A program made the translations under genes and the position numbers. The notes under the pieces are model-generated. The model was not told the DNA's origin, did not search any database, and saw only the letters and a program-made list of their open reading frames with translations. From positions 1 to 51,707 of IMG/VR virus record IMGVR_UViG_3300037155_000078: a stretch of DNA of 51,707 nucleotides; one strand, 5' to 3'. This document shows positions 1-7,822 of the stretch, one piece after another; position 1 is the stretch's first letter, and each line of letters opens with the position of its first letter. The stretch is from a virus.

Positions 1-127
1 CCGGTAGGATGGGGTCTTACCGCGCTTTGGGGTTGGTTGCGTCTTGTGCTAGTCTATTAGCCCTTGACCGACATTCAAGAAGATGGGAAACCGTCCAAGA
101 AGCAGCTCTCCGTCAGACTCGACTGGA
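1..127. repeat. Left copy of 127-bp terminal direct repeat
   Basis: These 127 bases are identical to the last 127 bases of the window. An exact overlap of this length at contig ends is what de Bruijn assemblers leave when closing a circle, so it most likely means a circular or circularly permuted molecule rather than true phage terminal repeats. It covers the end of the MuF-like gene and its downstream spacer. Confidence 0.95.
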
Positions 128-963
128 GTGCACGTTCCGGCCGCGACCCATCCCCGGCCGTCCACCCAGGCCCGGCCTTTCGCGGTGAGCAGTTCGGGCG
201 GGATATCGCGCGGCGACGTCGCGTACTCATACGAGCAACTGCAGAATGGCAGTTCGGCCGGCTGCTCGATCTCGTCGGTGTACGCGAGGCCGCCCTTCTT
301 GACGAGCCCCTCGGTCATCGCCCACGAGTCGCGCACGAGAAAGAGCTTCCCCGAACGCGCGAGATGCTCGGGCCGGGCGTCATATCCCCGATCGTGCTCG
401 CCCCGATCGTGCCAGATGCCGGCGACGGCGCCCTGACCGGTTGCGACCACATGCGCGACGGCGGCGCTCAACTTGTGCCCCTGGTCGATCGCGACGCGGC
501 GCCGTTCGAACTTCAGTTGCGCGATCGGCTTGCCGATGTCCCCGACGACGTCGCGGACGTTTGTCGTGGAACGTCCCCCGCGCGGCATCGAAGTCACCCA
601 CCCCGAGAAGCGCTGCAACGTCTTCTGAACGGCCGCCGCCTTGTTCAGCCGGATCAGGTCGACGCCGGCGAAGATCCGGCGATCGAGCTCGGCGCGCAGC
701 GTTGGAGCGATCCGGTCGAGCGTGTACCGGCTGACCCCGGGGACGCGCTTTTGGACGCCCTGGCGGTCGACGTCGCGCTTGTAGATCGTCGCCAGGATGG
801 TCGCGAGCTCGCGCCGGGTCGCATCATCACTCGGTAACTCTTGCTCTAGCGCACGGTGTAACCGTAACAACCAATCTTGGAGGTCGGCCTCGCTTGTATA
901 TCCATTGGCACTGAAAAACTGCAGTGCCTCTCGCAATAGTTCCTTGAAGCTGGCGGGCTTCAT
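49..963 (-). CDS. MuF-like head morphogenesis / minor capsid protein
   Basis: A 304-residue protein, placed after portal and two HNH genes in the head module. An alpha-helical, charged N-terminal region (about 1-200) is followed by a C-terminal segment with FCSCSYEY and a PPELLTAKGRAWV stretch, which resembles the cysteine-containing C-terminal region of phage Mu gpF / SPP1 gp7 minor head proteins. Those proteins bind the portal and help DNA delivery. I chose the ATG at 963 because it overlaps the upstream HNH stop as ATGA; an in-frame GTG at 1005 would overlap that gene by 46 bases. The family call is by motif and position and is moderately sure. Confidence 0.6.
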   Translation of the reverse strand: MKPASFKELLREALQFFSANGYTSEADLQDWLLRLHRALEQELPSDDATRRELATILATIYKRDVDRQGVQKRVPGVSRYTLDRIAPTLRAELDRRIFAGVDLIRLNKAAAVQKTLQRFSGWVTSMPRGGRSTTNVRDVVGDIGKPIAQLKFERRRVAIDQGHKLSAAVAHVVATGQGAVAGIWHDRGEHDRGYDARPEHLARSGKLFLVRDSWAMTEGLVKKGGLAYTDEIEQPAELPFCSCSYEYATSPRDIPPELLTAKGRAWVDGRGWVAAGTCTPVESDGELLLGRFPIFLNVGQGLID

Positions 964-1427
964 CGGAGACGTTTGCGGCGTTCGCGCTGCCTGATAATCG
1001 CGCACGGCTTACAGTGCCGATGGCCGTCCTTTGAATGAAATACGTTATCGCCAGAAAAATTGTGGCCGTGTTTGCAACGAGTAATGCGTGCGCGAGCGCC
1101 TCCTGGTCCTGGTCTCCCTCGCCCCTTTGCAAACATATCGCGAATGTTGTCGGTGCGCGTGCCTAAGAAAAGATGCCTCGGGTTCACGCAAGGCGGGTTG
1201 TCGCATTTGTGCAAGACCCATAGGCCATCTGGTATCGGCCCGTTGTGAATCTCCCACGATAGGCGATGAGCGCGCGGTCCTTTCCCACCGAGGCAACCGT
1301 ACCCAAGTTCTCCTGCCCGCGCGCCGGTCCACTCCCAGCACCCGCGATCATCCATTGACGGAGCGACAAAGCGCCAGAATCTAGTTTCTAGCGGCGTAAT
1401 GGTGCGCGAAAAAGCAGTGTTTGGCAT
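960..1427 (-). CDS. HNH homing endonuclease (HNH_3 type)
   Basis: A 155-residue protein with the HNH_3 signature: a WEWTG motif near residue 30, HRLSWEIHNG, then VLHKCDNPPCVNPRHLFLGT with following DNI. This is the zinc-binding beta-beta-alpha metal fold of phage-borne HNH nucleases. The C-terminus carries a second putative zinc knuckle (CKHGH, then HCKPC) as in DNA-binding tails of these enzymes. It is a free-standing selfish nuclease gene between the portal and MuF-like genes, both usually adjacent. It overlaps the MuF gene by ATGA. Confidence 0.88.
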   Translation of the reverse strand: MPNTAFSRTITPLETRFWRFVAPSMDDRGCWEWTGARAGELGYGCLGGKGPRAHRLSWEIHNGPIPDGLWVLHKCDNPPCVNPRHLFLGTRTDNIRDMFAKGRGRPGPGGARARITRCKHGHNFSGDNVFHSKDGHRHCKPCAIIRQRERRKRLR

Positions 1428-1444
1428 GCCTTTATTTTACCATA

Positions 1445-1948
1445 TTATGCGACCGCGAGTTCGAGCGGGATGCGATTCCGGCGACGATCAGCCCGATCGC
1501 GCGCCTGCGCAGCCGTCACCTTTGCATGACAACCGTGGCAGAGAGTCTCGAGGTTGTCGAGATGATGATGGCAACCCATCTCGCCGTGCTTTACGCCTTG
1601 CTCTACGAGCGGACGAATGTGGTTCACCTCAAGGCGATGTCGCGCATATAGCTGGTCGAGCGTCATGTAGCCAGTCGACTTAGCAGCTTCGCGCAATTCC
1701 TTCGAGGGTCGTCCGTTGGATTTGCATTTCACGCAACGGCCTCCATCGCGTTTGAGTGCCGCGGCGCGGGCTGCACCGAAGTCATGGTTATCGTAGATCG
1801 CGTGAAAATGTGCATCGGCACAATCGTCGGAGCACCAGCGACGGCGCTGTTTGGGAAGCGGCTTCCCGCATGACGCTAGATCGCAGCGCCCCTTCTCGTT
1901 GAGCAGCTTCGGGATCAGCGGACAGTCGGCCGCATAGCGCATTGGCAC
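1445..1948 (-). CDS. HNH endonuclease with zinc finger
   Basis: A 167-residue protein with an N-terminal cysteine cluster (CDLASCGKPL, then WCSDDCADAH) and a C-terminal HNH core: LEVNHIRPL followed by HHHLDNLETLCHGCHAKVT. The His-Asn-His residues and CxxC zinc ligands are present. The GTG at 1948 shares one base with the portal stop; an in-frame ATG lies at 1942. It sits directly behind the portal gene. It may be a homing nuclease or, less likely, a packaging-associated HNH protein; those normally sit beside terminase, which this one does not. Confidence 0.85.
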   Translation of the reverse strand: MPMRYAADCPLIPKLLNEKGRCDLASCGKPLPKQRRRWCSDDCADAHFHAIYDNHDFGAARAAALKRDGGRCVKCKSNGRPSKELREAAKSTGYMTLDQLYARHRLEVNHIRPLVEQGVKHGEMGCHHHLDNLETLCHGCHAKVTAAQARDRADRRRNRIPLELAVA

Positions 1949-3423
1949 TAGGACCTCGCTGAGAAGGTCGCGGGCTCGCGCGGCTCTTTCTCGAGATCCC
2001 CGGGCGCCGGATCGTTCGCGTGCTCCTCGAGGTACGCCGCAAGCGCATCCTCATCGAGGTCGAGCTTGCTCGCGAACAGCTCCTCGCGCTCGTTCGCGTT
2101 CTCAGCCGCCCACATAAAGAGCTTCGCTTTGTTCTCGGGATCGAGTTGCGGCCCCATCGTTTCGAGCAGCGCGACGACGGCCTTGAACTGAACGTCGGCC
2201 GTTTTGCTCTTCTCCGACTCCGGCTCAATTAAGACGTTCGGCCAGGTCGCAGAGAACGCGCGCGTCCATTCGTGCAACGCCGTCTCGTAATCCATCGCCC
2301 GGTACTCGCGATAGTCCGACTTCAGCGATTCATAGAACTCAGTCGACCACGCGATTCGCTGCACGAGCCGATCGAGGAACGCATACGCGGGTTCCATCTC
2401 CTCGCGGATGTCGTTGAGATACGACGCCTCTTTTTTCGCATCTTCGGTTCCCTCGCCGAACCCTTCGGTGAGGGTTTCCTGGGCGATGATGGACGCCGGC
2501 ATACCGGCCGCAGTCGCGATGTTCTTGATGCAGTTCTCGCGCGCAAAGCGGGCGGCCGGCTCGAGATGCTCGAGTTTTAAGGCTTCGACCTCTTCCTCGA
2601 TTCCGATCTGCAGAACCTGATTCGTGACGCCCGCCTTGATCTGCTGGCGCTTCCACCCGAACATCGAGGTCATGATGTTGTCGATGAAACTGCCCGGAGA
2701 CACCATCTTGGCAACCAGTAATCCGGCTTTTTGCGTCACCATCTGATCGGTCACCATCGTCTGGATGAACGTCTTGAGCGGGTAGAGCGCGCCCTGATAG
2801 ACGCTTCTGCCGACAAACCCAAAGGCCGAATTCGTCCATTCGATGTACAGCGGATCGCCGTTCATCCTTGCGACGGTGCGGCTCGGATGCCACCGCTTGC
2901 CGTTCACGAATAGCTCGCCCTGCTTGAGAAAGAGCGCAGAGTTCGGGTCCTGGTTGAGCACGAGACTCCCGGCCGTGTTCAAGGGGTCGAACACGTTGAA
3001 GTAAAGTCGATCGGGGTCGAGCTTGCTCAGATCGAGCGGCGTTGCGGAGTCTTTGTCGCGCTCGCCGGCGGCGATCGAAGCGATACCGTACGCGCGCGAA
3101 AGCGTCATCAGGTTGCGGATGATCTTGGTCGCGCCGATCTTGCCGATCGTTTTCCACGTCTCTTCGAATTGCTGGATGATCCGCTTCTCGCCCAAGACCG
3201 GAATGCTGAGGATTCTGGCTTGCCCTTGCGCGCGCTTGATGGGAGCCTCGGCAAGGACTATTCCGATTGGGTGGTACGCGAGGATCGTCTTGCAGGTTTG
3301 GTACGACGGCGCTGTGCCCGGCATGATCTCCGGGGCCATGAGCAGATTGACGAGTTCGGAGCCGAGATTGGTGAGCCCAATTGTTGCGAACCCCGCGTCG
3401 GCGTTGACGCCCGCCTCGAACAC
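1948..3423 (-). CDS. Portal protein (DUF1073-like)
   Basis: A 491-residue protein that would form the dodecameric portal ring at the capsid vertex. The family is suggested by the DUF1073-type features: an early YxTCKTILAYHPIGIVLAEAP region, a central DPLNTAGSLVLNQ segment and a C-terminal ASIIAQETLTEGFGEG stretch where DUF1073 portals carry a P-x-T-x-L-F-G-x-S-P-like motif. The C-terminus is acidic and low complexity. It follows terminase and three small genes, the standard place. No internal break is seen. Confidence 0.82.
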   Translation of the reverse strand: MFEAGVNADAGFATIGLTNLGSELVNLLMAPEIMPGTAPSYQTCKTILAYHPIGIVLAEAPIKRAQGQARILSIPVLGEKRIIQQFEETWKTIGKIGATKIIRNLMTLSRAYGIASIAAGERDKDSATPLDLSKLDPDRLYFNVFDPLNTAGSLVLNQDPNSALFLKQGELFVNGKRWHPSRTVARMNGDPLYIEWTNSAFGFVGRSVYQGALYPLKTFIQTMVTDQMVTQKAGLLVAKMVSPGSFIDNIMTSMFGWKRQQIKAGVTNQVLQIGIEEEVEALKLEHLEPAARFARENCIKNIATAAGMPASIIAQETLTEGFGEGTEDAKKEASYLNDIREEMEPAYAFLDRLVQRIAWSTEFYESLKSDYREYRAMDYETALHEWTRAFSATWPNVLIEPESEKSKTADVQFKAVVALLETMGPQLDPENKAKLFMWAAENANEREELFASKLDLDEDALAAYLEEHANDPAPGDLEKEPREPATFSARS

Positions 3424-3702
3424 TTACGCTGTCGCCCGCTCTGCGAGCCAAGAAAAGAGACGCTGCCCCCAATACGTGTGGCAGATGCGGTGATCGATGC
3501 GCTCGCAGAACCACCAAATGAAGCGCTCGAGCAACTCGAAGCCGACGCCGATATACGGCGCGAAACGCGATTCGCGGTACGGGACCGTCGTATCGCAGAC
3601 GCGCTCAGCCCAACGATGCGCCTTTATCTCACGGCCGGCTTCCTCGTAGCCCCGGCGAAACTCGGGGTCCTTTAGGTCCTCCGCGAGACGCGCTTCGAAC
3701 AT
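3424..3702 (-). CDS. Conserved-context hypothetical protein upstream of portal
   Basis: A 92-residue, aromatic-rich protein (VGFELLERFIWWFCERIDHRI stretch is partly hydrophobic) with an acidic, helical N-terminus. I recognise no domain. It is tightly packed between a small membrane protein and the portal gene, so it is co-transcribed with packaging genes. It could be membrane-associated through the amphipathic tryptophan-rich segment near residues 50-70. Confidence 0.6.
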   Translation of the reverse strand: MFEARLAEDLKDPEFRRGYEEAGREIKAHRWAERVCDTTVPYRESRFAPYIGVGFELLERFIWWFCERIDHRICHTYWGQRLFSWLAERATA

Positions 3703-3918
3703 TTAGTCGGCCGCCGGATATGTCTGAAACGGCGGCGACCACTGCGTGTACTGAACATGCACGGTGCCGCAAGCAGCCGAGGTTCGCGGATTGCACGTCA
3801 CGCACGTTCCCGGGTACGGACAGTCAGGTAGCGAGTAGACGCGCTGCCATTCGCGGCCCATCTGAAAACCGATAAACATCACGGCGAGAACGAGGGCGAT
3901 GAATTCGGCGGCGCCCAT
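3703..3918 (-). CDS. Small single-pass membrane protein with cysteines
   Basis: A 71-residue protein. Residues about 4-20 form one hydrophobic segment (AAEFIALVLAVMFIGF), followed by a soluble tail with four cysteines (CPYPGTCVTC plus a later C), suggestive of a disulfide-bonded or metal-binding periplasmic tail. It is adjacent to another membrane protein gene, so the two may act together. No family is recognised. Confidence 0.6.
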   Translation of the reverse strand: MGAAEFIALVLAVMFIGFQMGREWQRVYSLPDCPYPGTCVTCNPRTSAACGTVHVQYTQWSPPFQTYPAAD

Positions 3919-4188
3919 TCAGAGGCTTTCGAGAAGAGGCAAAAACTTCGCCACAAGTATGAGCACGATGATTAGCGCCAGCACGAGGTACGCGAGCTGC
4001 TTGAAGGTCGCATCCATCGGGACTCTATCGATGATCACCTTGACGATCGCGAAGATGATGCCCGCGACGATGAGCCACACTAGAAGCCAGATGAGCGCGT
4101 GGACGCCGACGGCGGCCAAAACAAACGGCGTGGCGCTGGATACTATCGCGACGAACGCGAAGATGAAGATCCCGAGAATTGCAGTCAT
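3919..4188 (-). CDS. Multi-pass membrane protein
   Basis: An 89-residue, very hydrophobic protein with three likely membrane segments (about 3-28, 30-52, 65-84) and an amphipathic linker. Its ATG shares one base with the terminase stop (TAATG). Size and topology are holin-like, but a better lysis candidate lies beside the endolysin at 24.8 kb, so the role here, behind terminase, is open. Confidence 0.65.
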   Translation of the reverse strand: MTAILGIFIFAFVAIVSSATPFVLAAVGVHALIWLLVWLIVAGIIFAIVKVIIDRVPMDATFKQLAYLVLALIIVLILVAKFLPLLESL

Positions 4189-5696
4189 TAGATGCCTTTC
4201 CGTTCGCCGGCGTTCGAGCCGTGCGTGATGCTGACGAGGTATGTGAAAGTGTCGAGTAGGTCATCGGCTTCGTCGCCTTTACGACCGATTCTAAAATCCG
4301 AGACCTGCGTGATGAGATGGTTCGCCGAGTGCCCCTTGTGTACCGTCACCTTATCGAATGCTTCCTTGGTCATCTTGACGCCCCCGGCAATGACGTATGG
4401 GCTCGCCGAGATCGCCCTTTCATCTTTTCCGAGAGCCGTGAGCTTTGAGTCGATTGCATACGCCGGGGCGTGCTTCCCCTGAGCCCGGAGATTCGCGGCC
4501 TGTTGGATGAGGACCGTTCCGGTCGCTTTGTCCTCTATGAAGGCCCCCGCTACGCCCCGCCGAGCACCGCAGTACCGCGCGAGTTCTTCGAGCCGGACGT
4601 AGACATTCGGGAGCCAGTCCGCCTGCGCCGCGCCTTCGATCTGCACGAGGTCCCAATCGAGGATGAGCGTCATTTTCGGCTTTGTGAGCGAGTTGTAACT
4701 GAAATACGTGACGGCCGTTGAGTCGTGCTGCTTGCCGCTCTTGATCGCGGTGTCGATAATCGCCCCAACGCTATCGCATCGGTCGGGCATAGGGACCGGC
4801 TGCCCGTCGACGAGCAGGTCATCGATGTTGAAGAACGATGCGCCGCGCGGTCGCGGATCCTGCTGGTACAGCGCGCCCCAAACGTACTCGCCAACGTTGG
4901 CGCGAATGCGCGCGAGCGCTTCCTCGTCCTGCCATGCTGGCCAGAGTGCCGCGCCGAGCGGACGCCCGAGCGGATCGTCGACCGAGTCGCAGAGCGCCGG
5001 CATGTTCACGACCGTCCACCGGTCGCCGCCGTCCGCTTGCGCAGCTAAGAGGCGACCAGCGAGGTCGTCTGAGTTCCATCGTGTTTGTATTACCACTACG
5101 CGTGCGCCCGGCAAAAGGCGGGTGTACACCTCGGCCTGATACCAATTCCACGCGGTGTCGCGAACGGTTTTTGATTCCGCTTCCGCCGCACCCTTGATCG
5201 GATCGTCGATGATGAAAAGTGCGGCTCGCCGTCCGGTTATGCTGCCGCCGACACCCGCTGCACGGTAGTTGCCGCCGTTGGTCGTTCGCCAATCGGAGAC
5301 ATTCTCGCTTCGCAGTTGGTAGCCCAAGACGCGCGAGAAGTGCCGTATGTAATCCTGGATTCGCCCGCTAAAATTCTTCGCGAGTTCGTCGCCGTGGCTT
5401 GCGCCGATGATGTCCATGTTCGGGCGCTGCGCAAAGAACCACGCTGGGAACAGGATCGAGCAATACGTCGACTTCGCTGACCCTGGGGGAAGCAACACCA
5501 GGAGCCGGTCTATCTCACCGGTCGCGACCTTCTCTAGATTTTGGAGTAGTACCCGGTGGTGCGCTGCCGGTGTCTGCCCCCGCGGCGCCAGCGCCCGAAT
5601 CGTCCACGCGACCAGATCCGTCCGGCACAGGTTGTCCCAAGATTGTGCGCTTGTAAGCCTCGGTCTGGGCTGCGCGCTCGTCGTCGGTGAGCTCAT
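4188..5696 (-). CDS. terL: Terminase large subunit
   Basis: A 502-residue packaging motor. The ATPase domain has a Walker A-like loop LLPPGSAKS (about 68-76), Walker B ALFIIDDP (about 159-166, acidic pair DD) and VVVIQTRW with a following DDLAGRLL, the classic coupling region of phage terminases. The nuclease half carries IIDTAIKSGKQHDST, with a metal-binding aspartate, and later FIEDKATGTVL. Its first about 60 codons overlap the small-subunit gene in another frame; downstream in-frame starts would remove little of this. Family assignment is firm, the exact start less so. Confidence 0.95.
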   Translation of the reverse strand: MSSPTTSAQPRPRLTSAQSWDNLCRTDLVAWTIRALAPRGQTPAAHHRVLLQNLEKVATGEIDRLLVLLPPGSAKSTYCSILFPAWFFAQRPNMDIIGASHGDELAKNFSGRIQDYIRHFSRVLGYQLRSENVSDWRTTNGGNYRAAGVGGSITGRRAALFIIDDPIKGAAEAESKTVRDTAWNWYQAEVYTRLLPGARVVVIQTRWNSDDLAGRLLAAQADGGDRWTVVNMPALCDSVDDPLGRPLGAALWPAWQDEEALARIRANVGEYVWGALYQQDPRPRGASFFNIDDLLVDGQPVPMPDRCDSVGAIIDTAIKSGKQHDSTAVTYFSYNSLTKPKMTLILDWDLVQIEGAAQADWLPNVYVRLEELARYCGARRGVAGAFIEDKATGTVLIQQAANLRAQGKHAPAYAIDSKLTALGKDERAISASPYVIAGGVKMTKEAFDKVTVHKGHSANHLITQVSDFRIGRKGDEADDLLDTFTYLVSITHGSNAGERKGI

Positions 5697-6045
5697 CGTC
5701 AGTCTCTAAGACAATCTTCTGCACGGGGCCGTAGTCCTGCCGGAAGCGGCGCTCCAGGTGAAACTCTGAGTTCGACGATCCCTTCCCGCCGCCCAAGGAC
5801 CGCACGACGAGATTCTTCATAGCCCTCGCGCGCGCGCGCGTCACTTGCGCGGCAAAAGCCGGGAACTTCTCGACCCACTCTCGCACGGTCGCATCGGGAA
5901 CGCCTTCGGCCTCAGCTGCTGGACGAAGAGGCATGGCAAGTTCGAGGTTGTCGCATATCGCCTTAGCGAGTGCGGACTCGACTTCGGTCTTTGGAGGACG
6001 GCCGGTCTTGAGTTTGTCCTCGGGTCGTTTTCGGGGTGTCGCCAT
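5515..6045 (-). CDS. terS: Terminase small subunit
   Basis: A 176-residue protein directly upstream of terL. It has a basic N-terminus (KRPEDKLKTGRPPKT), a helix-turn-helix-like region (LRPAAEAEGVPDATVREWVEKFP, about 42-64) for recognising phage DNA, a helical oligomerisation region, and a proline/glycine-rich tail. The tail (last about 60 residues) is encoded by the same DNA as the TerL N-terminus in another frame. The start is ATG. Confidence 0.82.
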   Translation of the reverse strand: MATPRKRPEDKLKTGRPPKTEVESALAKAICDNLELAMPLRPAAEAEGVPDATVREWVEKFPAFAAQVTRARARAMKNLVVRSLGGGKGSSNSEFHLERRFRQDYGPVQKIVLETDDELTDDERAAQTEAYKRTILGQPVPDGSGRVDDSGAGAAGADTGSAPPGTTPKSREGRDR

Positions 6046-6352
6046 GCAGGCGCTCTGCCTTCCCTCCCGTCAGATGCTGCCACCTTTCGACGACGACGTC
6101 GACATAGGCCGGATCAAGCTCGACCATGCGGCAAACCCGGTCCGATGCCTCGCACGCGATAAGCGTCGACCCCGACCCGCCGAACGGGTCCAGAATGATC
6201 GAACCGTTCGGACTCCCGTCGCCTAGAAGTCGCTCGAGCAAGGCGACCGGCTTCATAGTCGGGTGAAGGTCGGACTTGTGCGGCCTATCGTACTCCAGCA
6301 CGGTCGATGAAGTCGGCGGCCCATAAAACCTATGCCGCTGCGGCCAGCCTTT
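5963..6352 (-). pseudogene. C-terminal fragment of a DNA amino-methyltransferase
   Basis: The open frame encodes a typical C-terminal half of a beta-class DNA methyltransferase: FYGPP, then YDRPHKSDLHPTMKPVALL, then the SAM-binding motif LDPFGGSGSTLIACE and ELDPAYVDVVVERW. The catalytic DPPY/NPPY half is missing. Conserved residues continue upstream of the first possible start (GTG at 6301) to a stop at 6353-6355, inside the neighbouring gene. It is therefore probably a truncated remnant with no methyltransferase activity of its own. Its last 83 bases overlap terS. Confidence 0.8.
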
Positions 6353-6482
6353 TCAGCGTGTCGCCATATAAGGCGACGATGCGCTCTGCGTGCCGAGCCA
6401 ACGGGTCGCGGTATCCTTCCGATGAGTTCGGCTCAAGGTAGTGCGCCTCGCCGTCTTCGTCAATGAAAACGAACAGCGTCAT
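6330..6482 (-). CDS. Small hypothetical protein
   Basis: A 50-residue protein starting MTLFVFIDEDGEAHYLEPN, with a mildly acidic first half and an alanine-rich end. The ATG at 6482 overlaps the upstream stop (ATGA), which favours it over an in-frame start at 6533. Its 3' end overlaps the methyltransferase remnant, probably marking the deletion junction. No family is recognised. Confidence 0.55.
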   Translation of the reverse strand: MTLFVFIDEDGEAHYLEPNSSEGYRDPLARHAERIVALYGDTLKRLAAAA

Positions 6483-6670
6483 CAACTCGGCTCCAGCGCG
6501 GCGTCGATTTCGGCGGCGTCGTACACGTCCCATTCGTAGCCGTCGTCGTTAACGACAACCTTGCCAGGCACCGCCCGCACCCGCTCGACCGCAGCCCGTA
6601 AGCGCGCGACCTCGGCTTGTGCGGCTTCAAATTTCTCATAAGCGATGCCGAGCGAGCGAGGCCGTTTCAT
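6482..6670 (-). CDS. Small coiled-coil protein, Ea22-tail paralogue
   Basis: A 62-residue protein: a helical AAQAEVARLRAAVERVRAV segment followed by WDVYDAAEIDAALEPS. This C-terminal part is clearly homologous to the end of the 253-residue Ea22-like protein at 9755-10516 (ERVRAV, then WRVYDADEIDAALEERP). It is a shortened duplicate of that gene's 3' end. The ATG at 6670 overlaps the upstream stop by ATGA. Confidence 0.65.
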   Translation of the reverse strand: MKRPRSLGIAYEKFEAAQAEVARLRAAVERVRAVPGKVVVNDDGYEWDVYDAAEIDAALEPS

Positions 6671-6876
6671 GTTGCCCACGAATCGTAGCAGCTAGGTCCT
6701 CGGCTATGTTCGCAGCTCATAATCGGGCAGCGGCATGGAACATAGTTGACCGACAGGAAATGTGGGCCGTAGTTGGTGGTGGCATTAACCTGCGCTCCGA
6801 GTATGCAGGTCGGATTCATGCACACGACTGTTCCGGGGCCGTTGACGGTTTGGCAGCGCGGACAAATCCAGGGCAT
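6667..6876 (-). CDS. Small zinc-ribbon-like protein
   Basis: A 69-residue protein with an N-terminal MPWICPRCQTVNGPGTVVC motif followed by CxxxxxC, i.e. a rubredoxin-like knuckle, and a further C-x-C-x5-C group near the end. It probably binds one or two zinc ions. It begins right after the methyltransferase stop. The role is unknown; cysteine-rich small proteins are frequent in this phage. Confidence 0.6.
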   Translation of the reverse strand: MPWICPRCQTVNGPGTVVCMNPTCILGAQVNATTNYGPHFLSVNYVPCRCPIMSCEHSRGPSCYDSWAT

Positions 6877-7557
6877 TTACTCACTTACCTTTCGTTGCCG
6901 GGCATACTCTTGGTTTGACACCCTCGCATCGTCTTCATCTTTGTGGACGGCGCGGAGAAGAGCATCTGAGTACAACAATCTTGGGCCCCCGCGCTTTCCG
7001 GTCGTAGGGATTTCGTCTGGCTTAGGAAGCGGAACGTATTGCGTTGGGCCACCATATCCTCGAATCCAGACGCTCCACGCAACCTCCATTGTTAGAGCGC
7101 CGCCCTTCGACCCAAAGAGGAAGTCTGGTCGCCAAGTTAGCGGCATAATAGCACTAGGCGGATGTTCGTGAAACAATTTATAGCGACGAGCCGCGTGCCA
7201 ATACTGACTCTTCAGGAGAAGCGCAACTCCGATGCGCGGATTCCACGCAAGGGCAGATTTAATGAACGCTTCTGACTGTGAAAACGGCGGGTTTGTAATA
7301 ATCCAATCAATCCCGGCGTAAGGCGTCCTTTTTGTGAAATCGAACCCGTCCGGGTAAAGATCACCAAAAGTCAGAATAGCGCCAAGTTCCTGCAAGGCAT
7401 GCACCATGTGCCCTTTCCCCGCCGCGGGTTCATAGACTCGCTTCCCCGCAAGGTTGAGAACATAAGCCAGCGCGATTGTGGCTTCGCGCGGCGTAGCGTA
7501 AAAGTCGGTTCCGTTCCGATCTGCCGCAGAAGCATTGGTAAGCGTTCGGCCATTCAT
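6877..7557 (-). CDS. N6-adenine-type DNA methyltransferase
   Basis: A 226-residue SAM-dependent methyltransferase. DFYATPREAT at about 18-27 is the usual N-terminal signature of phage Dam-like adenine methylases; motif I is VYEPAAGKGHMVHAL (about 41-55) and the catalytic motif IV is WIITNPPFS (about 84-92). It is short and lacks a large target-recognition domain, as is common in phage enzymes. It likely methylates phage DNA to escape restriction. It is followed without gap by the zinc-ribbon gene. Confidence 0.85.
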   Translation of the reverse strand: MNGRTLTNASAADRNGTDFYATPREATIALAYVLNLAGKRVYEPAAGKGHMVHALQELGAILTFGDLYPDGFDFTKRTPYAGIDWIITNPPFSQSEAFIKSALAWNPRIGVALLLKSQYWHAARRYKLFHEHPPSAIMPLTWRPDFLFGSKGGALTMEVAWSVWIRGYGGPTQYVPLPKPDEIPTTGKRGGPRLLYSDALLRAVHKDEDDARVSNQEYARQRKVSE

Positions 7558-7567
7558 AGTGTCACCA

Positions 7568-7610
7568 TCACACCGTCTCCTGGTGGTCGCTGCTGGCTGG
7601 CTGTTGGGCG
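7568..7610. repeat. 43-bp dispersed repeat, copy 1
   Basis: These 43 bases recur at 8805-8847 with two differences. Both copies form the 3' end of a gene, on the same strand and in the same frame. A 16-17-base part (ccgtctcctggcggtc) occurs a third time at about 8606-8622, at the end of the zinc-knuckle gene. Confidence 0.9.
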
Positions 7611-7822
7611 GGCTTCAGAGGAGGGTACGGCTCCAATGCGTTCCATTCGTCGCGCCCGAAGGTGAACGTGTTGAGGTAGTCGTCGCCGCTCCAATTATTG
7701 TTGCGCGCGATTACCCGCGCGTCCGGCGGCGATGACTCGTCTGGGACGAACGAAGCCGTCCAGACTATATAGCCGTCCTGGTGAGTCGCGCAGTTGAGGC
7801 AGCGACAAATACGGGCGCTCAT
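7568..7822 (-). CDS. Hypothetical protein with repeat-derived C-terminus
   Basis: An 84-residue protein with an N-terminal CRCLNC knuckle. Its end, AQQPASSDHQETV, is almost identical to that of the protein at 8805-9095 (AQQPASSDRQETV) because both genes end in the same 43-bp DNA repeat, while the upstream parts differ. The ATG overlaps the preceding membrane-protein gene by ATGA. No family is known to me. Confidence 0.6.
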   Translation of the reverse strand: MSARICRCLNCATHQDGYIVWTASFVPDESSPPDARVIARNNNWSGDDYLNTFTFGRDEWNALEPYPPLKPAQQPASSDHQETV

